NCBI GenBank assembly: GCA_963969395.1
Contig: OZ017800.1
Location: 18,632,479-18,696,478 of the forward strand
DNA length: 64,000 nt
Reading direction: 5' to 3'
Source of the DNA: Pseudoscleropodium purum
Lineage: Eukaryota; Streptophyta; Bryopsida; Hypnales; Brachytheciaceae
Shown here: positions 23,936 through 37,734 of the stretch, piece by piece
How the letters are laid out: each line of letters opens with the position of its first letter
Position numbering within the stretch: position 1 is the first letter of the stretch
Notes under the pieces: generated by a model
Told to the model about the DNA's origin: nothing
Database searches by the model: none
What the model saw: the letters and a program-made list of their open reading frames with translations, nothing else
Made by a program: the position numbers and the translations under genes

Positions 23936-26900
23936 ATTATTCTTTCCACAATCCTTGTGCAATTTTTCATTGTGAAGAGTGGTTGATCCGTACTTGAATT
24001 GTTTGCTAATCTAGAGTTCTCACAAGTAAATTTTGTAAACTTTGCCAAATACATTTCACAAGATTTTAAGAAGTAGTGATTACTAATGCATCTTTGCCTC
24101 TAAGCCATATCTTAAATTTGCTACAATTAACAAACCAAAGCATTAGGAGGAAAAAAAATGGGAAAAGGAGAGGAAAAAAATAGAGTGTAGGGTTTAGGGG
24201 AACAAATCTAATTAGAAGTGCAAATTGCACACTACACCCCAAAGAAGTCACTTTAAGCAAGAATGACTAATTCCAAATCACAAATCAATGAAATTTCTTG
24301 TTTCAACAAATTACCAAATCACAATTCGCAAATCAATGAACAACTAATCTCAATCACCAAATTATCAAATAGTATCTCTGCAAATTGCAAATTAGTCAAT
24401 TGTGCATAGGAAGTTGTTGCAATACCAAATTGTTGCAACGACTAATCTAAACTATATAGAAGTACTTCCAAATTGCAACCAAACTTGCACAATGCATATA
24501 ATGAATGACACAACCTTGCTAAACTTATAGGAAGGGAAAAAGAGGACTTGACTATTTGAGCCATTAGACGATTTTTTTGGAAGGGGGGGCCACTTTAGGC
24601 CCATTTCTGGCACTCTTCCCTTGGCACTTAAAGAACAACTACTATAAAAATAAAAATAAAATTGAAAATGAAAAACTATTGAAAAAAAGATGGAATTTTT
24701 TTGGAATTTTTTACATATGATGTGGCAATTGCTATGCCACAATAGACAGTTGCTACAGTGAATTCTTGTAGTCTAGAAACCTAAGGAACTTACAACCCTC
24801 AAGAGAAGCTAAATCTCTTCTAATGATTGCTGCCAAGCAGGAACATACAAGTCTATGAGGATGGAACACTTAGATTCTAAGAGTTGTCTAGGATGTCTCT
24901 TCCAAATCCTAAAGTGATTTGCGGCCATGATCGCTTGATCAAGCCATCAATAGACAACAATGCCCCACCAATGTAAGGGTAAAAAAAAGATTAAACAAAA
25001 AAGAACAATGTTAAAAGTTAGCAAGTGAATAAAAACTTGAAAGCCCACCATCACATCAAATGCCAATAAATGAAGGGTATTTTGTACAATAGAATATGTG
25101 CCCAATCAACTATCCGCTAGAAAAAAGATTTTTAAACCCTCACCACCCAAAGTGACCAAAAGTGTCCACAACAAATTTGTCAAATTGTCCCTATGCAATC
25201 GAAAGGGAGGATATTGTGGCATTGAGGTCATAGTTCAATTTAGGGTTACGTCTACAACAAGGTGGTTTAGTTTGCAAGGGTTTTGCATGTATAATTTGTA
25301 CATTGTGGCAAATTGATTTGGAGGATGTCTCAAATTGAACATATTGGTTTGTACAAATTGATCGGTGTTTGCTGATTTAGGACCATTGGCTTTGGATGCT
25401 GCCACATAGAGACAATAGAGTAGTACTCCACAAAGTGCTCTTTGACAAGGCGGAGTAGGGCAATAGTTGGCTTAGATCACATTGTTGTTCTTTTTCCATT
25501 TTAGAAGTGATTGTTACTTTTGCCTAAGCTAGCTATAGCACAAATTGTAGGTATTAGTGGTTGCAGAATGTAGTGTAGAATCATTCATTCAATTTTTATT
25601 TTGGACTACAAATGAATTATTGTGGCCTTTGATGCACTCACGAGATCTAATGGTCAAATTTTGTAAATTTTGAATAATGTTTTTGGTTGCAATTTGCGAA
25701 ATTGTATTCAACTCATCTAGTGTCACCCTTCTTGAGAAGCGTGTAACCTCAAGTCACCATCATTGCAACCGTAGTAGCTGGTCAAGGGAGTGCGCTAAAC
25801 CAATCACTGTGGAAAGTCTGTGCCATATTTGAGTTTAGTAAAATTAGCCTCCTGACCACAATCATACATATTTCGTTGTGCAATTTTGGGTAGTTATGCA
25901 AGAAGCTTTGGTTGTGACACACACCAATTTTGGATTTATGTAGAAAAATACTTTACTTGCTAGAGGCGTCGAAACACAAATCACTTGTGCAAAAAGCCAA
26001 GTTTTTTTCTTTTTCAATTCCAATTGAACCTTCATGCCACAAAATCTAATTGATCGATTTTAGATCAAGAAGTTGGCTCGATCTTCATAGCTACTTTCCA
26101 TCACTACAATTACTTTCTATTGATTTTACTTTTGTGTCCCACACATGTGATTTGTTTGGCTCTCCTCAAAAGCACCCACAATAGAATGTTTGATTGTAGG
26201 CAGTGAGGGGTTAAGTCAATAATTTTCCTACATACTCCAAGGGCAAACATCCTAAATACCAAAATCTAATTTTCCTACCTGATTCTTCTTTTTTCATTCA
26301 CAACCTCATCCTAAACATTTCTAAGCCATTCAGAATTCTTCAAAACAATTCGGGTATGTCATAACCAGATGCCAGTACTCCCCAAACATTAGACCTGACC
26401 TTCCAATTTCGTACTTGAGCTCCACCTCGAGTCCGGTCTTTGCAAGTGAATAGCACCTTAGTCTATACCATCCCCATCCCCCGACGGCACCAACACCACC
26501 GCAAAAGCATCAACCGAAGCTATCAAAACCTACCGACAACAAGCCTAAAAGCCAACCCTGCCAGCACAGACAACCTCGAAAGTCCGATCCTGAAGGAAAC
26601 AAATGCGCAAAGCCATGCCCGCGGTAGAAATTCACGCCGTGAGGTCTCGAGAACGTGGATCTGGCGAACCTAAGCAGCTTATATGAACAAATCGCTCCAA
26701 ATGCAGGGTACGATCCCGGCAAAATCTACATTCACATAGGATCCCCCCTTGGAGCCGAAGCAGCAGCACGACACAATTTACATTCCATCTCACCAGTCTA
26801 ATGCAAAGACACATACACACATGACCATTAACCGATGCCTAAAAATTTGATATAGAAAACAACAACGCAGAAAAGAAACTGCAGGTCAACGCATTTAAGG

Positions 26901-27201
26901 TTCAACAAACAAATGCCCATAATTTATACACAAGCGCAACCTGGACCATCAACACAGATGGCCGCAAAAAATATCTTGTATGAGAAAATTATTGTACTGC
27001 TAATGAAGTTGTCCACTTGTCAGTCCCATCCCTGATCCTCCATGTAATTCTCATTACTATAACCCTACATGAGTAGAAAAACGTCAAATGCCTACCTCTC
27101 CACAGCTTTGGCACCAAGGGAACATCCCGTGTGAAAGATGTAACCACAGCCAGCAATAATGTAATGGACAAACTGACAAGAGAAAAGACCAACACCCTGT
27201 T
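23936..27201. other. AT-rich stretch between hAT copy 2 and the cytochrome b5 gene
   Basis: Includes a minus-strand dispersed repeat copy at 24455-24850. An isolated right end of TTAA-element type (GTGAGGGG then TTAA) lies at 26203-26214. A GC-richer patch at 26390-26760 has short frames on both strands but no recognised protein. Bases 26900-27201 are probably the 3' untranslated region of the cytochrome b5 gene. Confidence 0.5.
24455..24850 (-). repeat. Dispersed MITE- or SINE-like repeat, copy 3
   Basis: On the minus strand it ends with AAAAAAATCGTCTAATGG, and it shares GATGTGGCAAT-GC-ATGCCA with the copy at 56815-57113. The boundaries are approximate. Confidence 0.45.
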
Positions 27202-29059
27202 CTAGTTCTTCACATCTTCAGTCTTTGTCAGAAACCGAACAGCCACTGCCAATGCAAGAATGGCAAGCGGGACAACAAACTGCAAGATCTTGATTAAGAA
27301 TTCGGAGCTTTTATCAGGGTTGTAGGTAGCTTGCTTGGCGGGTGTGTATGTGGGCTTTGAAGGGATTGTGGAAGGGTCGATTTCACCAACGAGGTACTCA
27401 TCCATCATGTCTCTCGCACTGGTGCTGTGACCAACATCCTCAAAGTCGTCTGTAGCATCCTTCCCTGCAACCCATCGAAAGCGTATGCTGAGCTTCAAAC
27501 TCATAATCTTTCAACTCTACACACTACCTGTAGCATTACTCTTCACTATTTCCCTACCGCGTAGTTTGATTTCAAGTCATCGTCAATTGGAAACATAGCC
27601 CATGAAATCTCACTGTACGTGATACTTTATCCGGCACACAGTATCAAGCTGAGTCTGGACATCGAAAACATACCTGTGGCTGAAAGCAGGACTTCGTCCC
27701 CTCCTGGGTGATCATCAAGGAACTTGGTCACGTCATAAACCTGCAACCATACAACAGTGCGAAGACTTGATAAAGAGCACTATGACTGTCATCCATCTCA
27801 TTAGATTAGTGAACTAAAGCTAGATGCTACTCACAAAGAGCCTGTAAGACGATGGCAAGGTACCACAGCGTTGACCCAAACAATCACAAGTGGATAGCTA
27901 CATATCTTGTCATATTGCATATGCGGTAACAAGAGATTAAACCTAATAAAGAAAACGGTCATCAACGACACAGTCCGAGTCCCTAATTTCTGAAACGACC
28001 GGCAGGAAATGGGACCAAAAAAACAAAAACAGAACACGAAGAATGACCGAACAACATCTGATCTAATCAATCCCACGTGACCTGATCCAGTCAAACCACA
28101 TGCTTAACCGCTTTTGCTATCCAATGCTACTAAGGGCAGCAGACACTTCGACGGCATTACTGGCGATCGCAAAATAATTTAATTGACAGAATTTGGCATG
28201 AAAAAGAAGCACAATAGTAGCAGTCGCATCTAAAAAACACAAATCCTCAAAAGACTAATCGACTTACAAGCAGGAAATAACACAAAAGAAATTAAGAGCA
28301 ACGAAGATTAAACAAACCGACACTGATCTACTCAAAGCGCAGGTGACCTGACCCGGTCAAACAACATGCTTGATCGAAGAAGCTTTTGCTACTCCATTGC
28401 AATGAAGGACAGCAGACACAGAAAGACTGTCCATCACAAAAACACCCCAAGGGCCATAAAAAGAATTACAATAAAAGCAGCGCATCCAAGCTAAAGCACA
28501 CAAATCACCAAATGATTAACACACAAAAATTAAGACATCGAAAACTAGCGAAACAGTCACAGATTTCATCAAACTAACGTGACCTGACCAGGTCAACAAC
28601 ATGCATGACCATAATAGATTTGCCTCTCCATTCCTATGAAGGACAGCGGGACATTGATGGCAACATAGCCCTTCACAAAACACGCCTCGTGCCCAAGAAA
28701 AGGAGCACAATAATTAAATTTGCACCCAACCTAAAAGAAATCACAAATCAACAAAGCCACGATTCGACAAAGGCCCCATTCGAGACATACACTTCAAACG
28801 GCAACTCAGCTGCAGTGAAGCTCTAAATTTTCGTGAGCTTCACGAATAAAAGATCCTCACTCGACTCTACTGCATCTCTCCCCAAAAGAAACAAATACCC
28901 TTGGTAATGTCGTAACATCGCCATCACCAAAAATCCACAAACCAATACCCCGGATCTGGCCACGGCTCGTACCTTCCCAGCGATGACGAGCCAGCAATCC
29001 TTAGCGTGGTTGTGTCCCGAAACCTCCTCCAAGGTGAACACCTTCTTCGCTTCCGCCAT
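27202..29059 (-). CDS. CB5: Cytochrome b5, tail-anchored microsomal type
   Basis: Small haem protein that passes electrons to desaturases, hydroxylases and P450s at the endoplasmic reticulum. Three coding exons on the minus strand: 29059-28973, 27740-27674 and 27464-27202, all with GT-AG introns, give 138 residues, the usual length in plants. The start is the MAEAKKVFTLEEV methionine; an in-frame upstream ATG at 29101 would add an atypical 14-residue extension. The haem fold shows CWLVI, then HPGGDE with axial His40, then GH with axial His64. A single hydrophobic tail (about residues 107-128) is followed by a short charged end, as in tail-anchored forms. The first intron (27741-28972) holds three long tandem repeats. 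The gene looks intact. Confidence 0.96.
28000..28760. repeat. Tandem repeat of about 240-265 bp, three copies, in cytochrome b5 intron 1
   Basis: The core GTGACCTGAYC followed by GGTCAA or AGTCAA occurs at 28077, 28343 and 28579. In each unit it is followed by ACATGC, then a TTTGC-CT-CC-AT block and a RGRCAGC block. The units are diverged in between. Confidence 0.75.
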
Positions 29060-32000
29060 AGCCGCTCCTCTCTCTTTAGTTGGAAATACTCCAAAATACA
29101 ACGGCGGGAAAAAATGAAAAATTCTTCAGTAGATGTGCAACCCTGTGAATGCGCTCAACGAGCGATCCACTGCTGAGTATGCGCTGCGAAGATGGCGAAG
29201 ATGCAGCAGCAGCAGGAGAAACGTAAGGGGTGCGCGTGCTCCAGAGGGTTTTGTGCAAGGAGGCTCCCGACTGTTTTCCACAGGAAACGTAGATCTCTGC
29301 ACCTAAACTTGAGGAGCGTAGATAGCACGAGTTCCGTAAGGACTTCCACTTCTTCAAAGTGATCGTAGATTTCGAGGCTCCCCATCGAAAGTCGTAAGCA
29401 ACTGGATGAATGGTTATGAACGAAGACGGATGAACGAAAACAGATGAACGAGGACGGACGGATGGAGCGTTCACCTAATTTCATCGATTCTTAAACCAAT
29501 TATTGATTTAAAATTCAATTGCAGTAAATAATTTGAGAATAATGGGAAACGTGGTCGAGTACCGTATCAGCAGCCAGGTGTGTCAAAAATGAATTTCCAC
29601 ATCAGATTCTCATGGGTTCATGTCACCTCACATCATTCATAAGATGACATGTGACATTTTTATTTTATTTTTATTTTTTCTAAATGATTGAATGTATGCC
29701 AAATCTAACCTTTACATGGGATATAATCAATTTAGTGCACACTATATCAATAGTCAATTCCACATTCAGTTGTGAAGTGTTTTAAAATTTTGAAAATTGG
29801 GTGTGGTCATATTACAACATAAACCATTTTCTCTTGCTTTTCAAAATTGTTAGACAAATCACTAAGATAATCTCATAGAGTGAACCTCATTGCAAGCCAA
29901 AGGGGAGCAAGCCCATTGTAGGCAAAAAATTATATAAGTGGATGTACATTTTAAAACTTGAATGTACACTACTAATATAATTTTGTCCACAATGGAGTGA
30001 CTTTCACTGTACCTCTCCTCATCCCATCCCAATGAATCTCTCAATCATCTGTCCTCAATTGGATGGGGCTCCATTTAGTTGAGGTTTTCCAGGTTGGAGC
30101 TCACACCTGATTTGACTTTGAGAAAATCAGTCCACCAGCTGACATTCAACTACAACATAACTTTGCATAACATACAGAAGGGAGTAAAGGTACCACCCTA
30201 GAATGGGTTTCACAAGGTTATTAAAATTTTTAAATTAAATAAAATATTTAAATTAAATTAATTTCTTTTTTAAAAACAGACAGAAGGGAAAACCCACTCC
30301 ACTCAGTATGGTTTATGGTTATGGTACAGGACATTCTATTCTCTCAGGACAGAGGCACTGTTGTGGCTCGCTCACTGTTGGGTTTGGTCAAGAGTCAGCC
30401 ACAAAGGTTGACCCAAGTGGTACATTTTTGACCATGAAACCATGAACCACACACTCCTTTCCAAAGAAAATCGTTGGTGATGCGGTTTCACTGTTGAAAA
30501 GGCCAAAGGGGAACCCAGGCGAGTTTGTTGGCAAGCTGGGAAGCTAACTTACTGCCTGCTGTATGTAGACTTGGAAGTTTTACAAATTCTGTGAATTTTA
30601 CGGTGAACTAGCAAAGTTCAAATTGCAATGGAAGCGTCATGCTCATGTCAAGGAAGAACGCTCATTGCTCTTCATGCCGTACTAGCCAGGTTTTCATTGT
30701 TTTAATTTGTGAATGTTGGATGAAAGAATGGGATGATATTTCTTTGGGATGAAATTTTTAAGGGATGAAAAACGTGGTAGATTAGAAGTTTGTAGATACT
30801 GTGAAATCATTAGAAGGAAACGAAGAACTTCAAATTGCAAAGAATGGTGGCACTCATGTTGAAGAGCAACTGTGTGGCTCACTTGTTACACCCTACTAAG
30901 TTTTCATCATTTTCATTGTGAATGTTGGATGAAAGAATTGGATGATATTTCTCCGGGATGAAAACCTGACAAATTTTTGTAACAAGAGTCATGACATGGG
31001 ATTGTGACATTGTGTATGTAATATAATAGATGAGTGGTCCACAACAAACAAGCAATCATGTCCATTATTACCCATTGTGATACATCATTTGGATTAGCCT
31101 TGAGTATTCTATGCAATCAATGCGGACATTGTGGATTAAGATGAATTGATTTTTGCTAGTTGGTCAACATCGATGTAGAAGAATGATATTTGAAAACAAA
31201 TGTCGAAACATTTCACACAATGAAGATTTTAAACTCAAAACAATTGTAGATACTTTAGGGCCGGTTTGCACTAGGGCTAGATCCAAGGACCTCTTGAATT
31301 ATCAAAGTAGTGATTGATAGAGGGATAGGCATGGTCCAAAGTGGGTTTACAAAATCATCAATGGATGTTTGCAAAAGAGACAATAACAATACCAACGACG
31401 TGTTGACCATATAGACCTTCTTGCCCCAAGGCCCAACGATGTCACAGCAATAACATCCCTAATGGAATCGACAACATTTGAAAGTCTCATGCACAACACA
31501 TTAGGAGTATTTGTTGTGTCTTTCATTTCCTACTCTACTTTGTCAGTCAATACTTGTTGTCACTATGGTGAAAACACCTACACGTCAAAGTAAGGAATTC
31601 AACATAGTTTGAAGTACTTCTTTTTAGGAAAAAAAAGCATTTCTATAGTATTAGCAATTGAAAATCATGATTTTTTTTTAAATGAGAATTTTTGGACAAG
31701 ACATGTTATTACTAATGAAATTTCAAAAAAGAACTCCCTAAGCCACTAAAACCATCACACAACTTGGTTATAGTATTAAAATCTAAAGAATTAGCAATCA
31801 AACAATTACTCTTAAGTATAGGGATGGTTTGATTGCACTATTTAGGAACACATTCTTGAATAGAAGTCTACTTGCCAAAAATAGGTATATTGACGAGTTT
31901 GGATATTTTCACATTTAAACAAGTCCCTAGATTGCTAGACAAAACAAAGAAGGAGCAATAAGAATTTGCCAAAACAATCAAGATGTTATTTATTTGACTT

Positions 32001-32108
32001 GGCCCTTTTATAGTTTCAAAAGCAATCAATCATTAGGACATTTGGAACATCAACAATCATTCTAAAAATCAAGGAATCCTAACATGGGTTATAAATGTGG
32101 CATATAGA
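29060..32108. other. Upstream region of cytochrome b5 and AT-rich stretch
   Basis: Bases 29060-29500 are GC-richer and probably hold the promoter and 5' leader of the minus-strand cytochrome b5 gene, with TGAACG/GACGGA-type short repeats at 29430-29465. No gene was recognised from 29500 to 32108. A tandem duplication lies near 30570-30975. A sequence starting GGGCCGGTTTGCACTAGGG at 31259 resembles the end of a MITE, but no partner end was found. Confidence 0.5.
30571..30975. repeat. Tandem duplication of about 210 bp
   Basis: Both units contain, in order, CTTCAAATTGCAA or GTTCAAATTGCAA, a CTCATGT block and a GTTTTCAT block. They then share GTGAATGTTGGATGAAAGAA followed by GATGATATTTCT and GGGATGAAA (at about 30708 and 30917). 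They differ at many positions, so the duplication is old. Confidence 0.7.
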
Positions 32109-33222
32109 CACTACTAGAAAATTCTTGACCAAAACAACAAAATTTCAACTCAAATCTGTTGAATGATTTAGTCATTTTAGAAGTGTTGTTTTGGACAAAA
32201 TCAAACTAAAATTTGTTGATTTTTTTTTTTGGATAATTTTTTTTTTTTAAATTTAAAATTAAAAAAAAATTAATTATTATTATTATTTTAAAATTTAAAA
32301 TTTTTCAATTTTTTCAATTTTTTTCAATTTTTTTTAGATGCCCGTTTAAAATAATTTTTTTTCTTGCTCAAGCAGACACCTAGGCAACCACTACACATGC
32401 AAGGGCATCTAGGCAACCTACCACACACACAAGTGCCTCCAAGGGGATTCAAACTTTGAACCTCATGTTTGGAGGTCCAAGGTTCCAACCACTAAACCAC
32501 CCAAATATTTAGGTGACCACACAAGAACTAGAAATTTATATATTTAGTTTTTTTATTGTTTTTTCATGTGTTTTGTATTTTTAGCGGACTTCAAAGGTCA
32601 TTTAGTCATAGTAAAACACATTTTTTCAAAATACTTGGAACTAAGAAAAGTTGTAAATTCAAGTTTAATTTCACTTCCAAAAATCTGTTTGTGATTTTGA
32701 GTCTCCAATAAAAAGTTATGAACAAAAATCAGAGAGGATGTTTGAAAATGTCAAAATAAATGTTCCTAACTACCCCTCTTTGATTTTTCTCTATAACTTT
32801 TTGTTGGAGGATTGAAATCAAAAAAAGATTTTTGGAGGTAAAAGGTAGCTTGAATTTTCAACTTTTCTTGGTTTTAAGTTTTTTTAAATTTTTTATTCTA
32901 CTATGCTAGAATGGACTCCAAAGTCTGCCGAATTGAAAAAAGACTGAATTTTACATGATTCATTTTTTTTTAAATCATTGTATTTAGATTTTCAGATATT
33001 CCAAAAAGATTCGAATTTTTTTTGAGAGATTCCAAAAAGATTCTTAAAATATTCCAAATTCAACAAAAACTTGTTGATTTGGTCATTGCACCTTCCAAAT
33101 CAACAAAAAGAATTTGCCATTCAATTAATTTTCACAGAAAGTTACAAAATGGTCATTCTACTATTCCAAATAATATAAATTAGTTGAATTTATGTTGTTT
33201 TGGTCATACATTTCTAGTAGTG
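32109..33222 (-). mobile_element. Non-autonomous CACTA-like element, copy 2
   Basis: The ends are CACTACTAGAAA and TTTCTAGTAGTG, perfect inverted repeats, flanked on both sides by AGA, an exact 3-bp target duplication. It is 1114 bases long with no transposase frame. It is the reverse-orientation counterpart of 12010-13028 along its length, including the tRNA-like module. Subterminal GTTGATTTGGTCAT and ACCAAAACAACA motifs occur near both ends. These are the structural marks of a CACTA derivative mobilised by proteins coded elsewhere. Confidence 0.85.
32433..32503 (-). other. tRNA-like module inside CACTA-like copy 2
   Basis: On the minus strand, the A-box-like TGGTTTAGTGG, the anticodon-arm-like ACCTC/GAGGT stem with the same loop CAAACAT, and a B-box-like segment GTTTGAATCC match the module at 12731-12800. 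Here the A box is closer to the tRNA consensus and the B box slightly worse, so the common ancestor probably had both intact. Confidence 0.55.
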
Positions 33223-36200
33223 AGAGACCATGTATCATTCAACCATTGAATGATGTTCTTGCACTTTGTCCAAGGGCTATGCCATTTTTCATGAATGAGA
33301 AGTCCACTTGAAATTCTACATGGGCAAAGTAGATAATGTTTTATCAAATTATAGAAGTTTTTTCCTTTATCACCTCTTTGAAATAGGTCTAATGGATTTC
33401 TAAAAGACCATGACAAACTAAAATCTCACAACCATAGATTTTGTCTATTTAATTGATCTTGCAGTTCATAATGTTGCATCTAATAATAAATAGATATGAT
33501 TGAGCTATGGCCTCTCTTGAATTTACACCAAGCCCATGCAAAAAGTCATTCAACCCATTTTTGGCTTCTAGGGCTCTCACTTTCTATATTCATGTCTAAC
33601 AAAGTAGAATATAATGGAGTGTCTAGGGACCTTCGGTTTAGCCTTGGTGTAAACAATCCTTAAATATGTCTGAATCCCCAATTCTTACACTCTTTGGTTT
33701 GTAGTTAGTTTTAGTCCCTCTCATTGCTATATCAATCTATCTTCTTTGTGTGTATTACAAAATGAACTTGCATATGGTGTTAATTTTTTCCCATGGGAGG
33801 AATATGTTTACCTAATTATGCCTCCATTAGTAGTGTGATCAAGCACTATCCATGTGTTAGATTCTTGCAATATAGTCTTTATCTGTAATACAATGAACTT
33901 GGTTTTAGAACTTCATTGATGAGAAAAAAAAGAGTGCAATACACAAACTTTGCACAATTATTTTAGGTCATTATTGGTTCAAACATAATCAAGTTACATA
34001 TAAATATTTGTAGTGGTAGTGCGAGCATATGAAGTGTAGGAACCATTAATTGTTTTTTAGGGCCTTTAGAAGACCACAAGTTCATAGACTATAGGGAACA
34101 TGGAAATGCTGCCACATCAATAATTATTTAAATATTATTTTATGAAAATTTGATTGTTTAAATAATTTTTAAATTATTCTTTTATTCTTTTCTTTTCTAT
34201 TTTATCCATTAATGCATTGGTTCTCAACTTTGGAAACAAACCTAAAACGGTCTTCTAGATACTTAAAAAACATCTAATGATGATCGCCTCTTAATAAAAA
34301 AAATCAAGGCCATTTTATAGCTCGTGAAAGATGTGTGAGTTCAAACTCCACTAATGCTATTAGCTATGGTTGTAAATGTTTAGTTGTCTAGAGTAGGGTT
34401 TATAGATTTGTTATTGATATAATTGGAATGTACATTTTATTGTTTAAATTTGAGCCATGTTCCTACATAAATGCATTATAGAAAATTTCAAGCCTTGGCT
34501 AAACCATTTGACTACATGCAAATGTGTAAATATAGATAATATCAACTAAGAGTACCTCACAAAAAAACTATCAACAAAAGTCAAATTTTTTGCCATGTTG
34601 GATTTTTGATTCAAAAATTTAGTTTTTTTAAACATTAAAAAATTTCAAATTATATATTCATGTGTCGAAAATCAAACAACCCTCTACAAGACCCAGACTT
34701 TTATAATGGGTGAAATTTGGTGAGGTAAATACTCTTGATTTCATTTATTATGAATAATTCTAGCATAAGACAAACTTGATTTAAATCACGATTTAGGTCT
34801 TAAGACCACCTTTAGATTGTTTGTGTAGTCATTTGGCTAGTCTACCAAAACCATATTTCTACTAGTGCTCTATATGTTGAATAGTTTTCACAAATATTTT
34901 TAATAAAATATTCTTCCCTTGTAAGAAATTATTAATAGTATATGTAAGTTTATTTAGTAACAAGTACTAATAGGACAAATCAATGTTCTTGTTGTAGCAC
35001 ATATATATTTTTAATAATAATTTATACTATTCATATTAACCATCATAAACATTTTCAAACTTCCTTGAGATTCCTTTGTGGCACGTCTTGCGTTTACTTC
35101 AATTAAAGGACTAAGACACACTTCAAATATATATTGTCAAATAATATCATTTTTTAGTACAATGAGAAAAAAATGAAAATACAGTTTTTTTTCTTCATTC
35201 AATTGGCTTGCAAACTTTATAGTAGACTACTATAGGAATGAATGGAGAAGATTTCAAAAACTTTGACTGACAAATTGAAAGATTATAGCATTTGAAGTTA
35301 GAAGATTTTTTTTTCAACCTTACCTAATAGATTCAACAAAATTTAACTCCTCACCTAGATTAAGACTTTTGCATTGCAAACAAGGTTATTTTCACAATTG
35401 CATTTTATATTATATTAGTTACTTACCTACCAAATTTATAGGCAAAAGAGGAATTTTGCTTATACTGTCCGAAGTTGCTTGCCTTGCCTCATAAACTTCA
35501 AGCAATATAACTTTTGATCTAGTGTAGGCACTTGATCAAAAAAAATAATATCTTCAATAAGGTAGTATACAACAATTAACAAAACTGAGTACAAATCTGA
35601 AATGGTATTATTCAAATGACCATACCATAAGCATCAATGGACAAAGTCCAAAAGTAGCTATATGATAGTTGTATTATGCAACATAGTACACATTACTATA
35701 AAAGTTTCAAGAAAAAAATAGTTGTTATTTGAAAGAAAATTAATTTCAAAATTAGCCATGTCTAAAACTTAGTTTTGTTCACTATGATTTGGAATTACTT
35801 TATTCTTTGTCAATTTTTTTTATAACTTCAAAAAAATGATTTATGCCTTGGCATACATATATACATTAATTCAAATTATTGTACACAAAAATTGAAGGAA
35901 ATTGACATTTGTAAAAATTAGAATATCAACAATTTGACAAACATGCAAACGATCTTGGTTCTTACAATATTTGAATTTTTTTTTAATTGAGAGTATAGTA
36001 TTGCATTAGCCATTGTAGAAAGAGTATGGGTCACAACATAGACCATTTCTATATCTTATTGCCTTTGTAGTTGAAATATTTGTTAAAATGGACAATATAT
36101 TCAATTCATATTTTTATAGCCATACAATGCATTTTTATTTCAATTTTTTGCATGAAGTGATTACGATGTACATAATGGATCCAACCCCCTCCCTCCCATT

Positions 36201-37734
36201 TTTTTTTATCATTGTCCGTTTCATCAAAGTGCCTTTAGTTATTATAAAATTATTATGATAAAGGCACTAAATCCAAAAATTCAAAATGAAAATAAAATCT
36301 TATTGAATCAAGTTTCTCATCCTTCCTAAATTTCAGCAAAGGAAAAAAAAAGACTAATTTATTATAAAATTTAGAAGTTTATGGTACTAGTCACAATCAT
36401 TAACTTAATTGGATAGAAACACAATCATAATATTGTCATTGATTTTTATTACTTAACTCAATTATGCAAAATAATGTGCCTCATCAATTATAGCCTGAGT
36501 AACTTTTGTTTTGAAATAACTAATAAACTACTTTTCTAAATTTTACTTTAAAACCTAAACATACTTGGAAGATAAAAATATTCAAAGTTATAATTTTAAG
36601 TGCCTCATCACTAAATTTTTGAATGGATTTTATTCTTTTTAAGGTCTATTTATTTTAGAATCATTATTAAATTATAAATTAGTTTGGAAAATTATTTAAA
36701 TGATGTAAATAAATAATGTATGAGATTTTTTTTAAGTGCAATTAATGCTAGAATACCATTTTTGAAATAAGTTGATTTTAACACCTCAAAAACTTCACAA
36801 TACTATGAAAGATTATAACTTCATAATTTATGATATCCTAAAAAATGTAAATATTCAAAGATTTTATGATCAATAATATATTCACCAATTAACATTTGAA
36901 TTTGGAGTGATTATATATTTTGGAGTAAAAAAAGATTTTGATGTATTTGATTTTTAATAATGAGAATATCATTTAATATTGTTTCTTAATTTTAAATGTC
37001 ATTTTGTATGTACTTTTTTTGCTTTAATATTCTAATATTTTTACATACATAAATTATTTTATATTTGTGTTGGTAAATCTTTATGATTAAATTTTCATTA
37101 TGGAGAGTGAAAAAAAAGATCTAGCTTAAATTTCATTGCAAATGAAATCACTTCAGTTGACAATGATTTTAAAAATAAATTAATTGTCTATAATTCACCA
37201 AAAAGTTCTAAATATTTCTATTTAATCAAGAAATTTTCTATAAAAGAAATTTCTACTAGATGAATACTTAAATTTGAATAATTTTAAGTCTATTTGATTC
37301 AGATCAATAAAGGTTTTTGCTATTTCAATTATACAAATCATTTTTTTTTCATAATGCTTTATATTGGATCTTGTAATTTTAATTTTAAAACAAAGATAAA
37401 AATCATATAAATTATGTAGTATATTCTTTAGACCATTAAGGTCTAAAAGAGAAGGTTTTATCATAGATAGAAGACACATGACAATGAAAGTGTAGACCCC
37501 TTTAATATCACAATGACCTAAATAAAGTGCCAAATATATACATGATGATATGGTAATAAAATATTTTAACAATATATTATACATTGTTACAATATTGGAA
37601 TTGTTCTAAATAACAAATGGTACCCTTTATTTTTGTTTCTTGTTTGAGAAATTTTAAATTTTAGTTCAAAAGATGACTTTATATATATTTTTTAGCTTCA
37701 TTGCTTCCAAAATAAAACTCCTTGTAACTTTTAC
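33223..37734. other. Long AT-rich stretch without a gene
   Basis: No open frame of interest. A minus-strand frame of 120 codons at 37222-37584 is rich in Ile, Lys, Phe and Leu, as expected by chance in AT-rich DNA. A dispersed repeat copy lies at 34060-34285. A B-box-like GAGTTCAAACTCC near 34338 has no supporting tRNA structure. Confidence 0.5.
34060..34285 (+). repeat. Dispersed MITE- or SINE-like repeat, copy 4
   Basis: Starts near GGCCTTTAGAAGACCACAAG and ends AAAAAACATCTAATGATG. It resembles the copy at 16180 along its length, including the GAAATG then CCACATCA block. Confidence 0.5.

Noticed and set aside
29076..29484. Minus frames of 109-132 codons upstream of cytochrome b5
   Set aside because: They lie in the promoter and leader region, overlap each other in different frames, and contain short GACGGA-type repeats with no recognisable domain.
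34316..34380. B-box-like GAGTTCAAACTCC as a tRNA or SINE
   Set aside because: No A box at the right distance and no paired arms.
37222..37584. 120-codon minus frame as a gene
   Set aside because: Rich in Ile, Lys, Leu and Phe as expected by chance in AT-rich DNA, with no recognisable domain or splice context.
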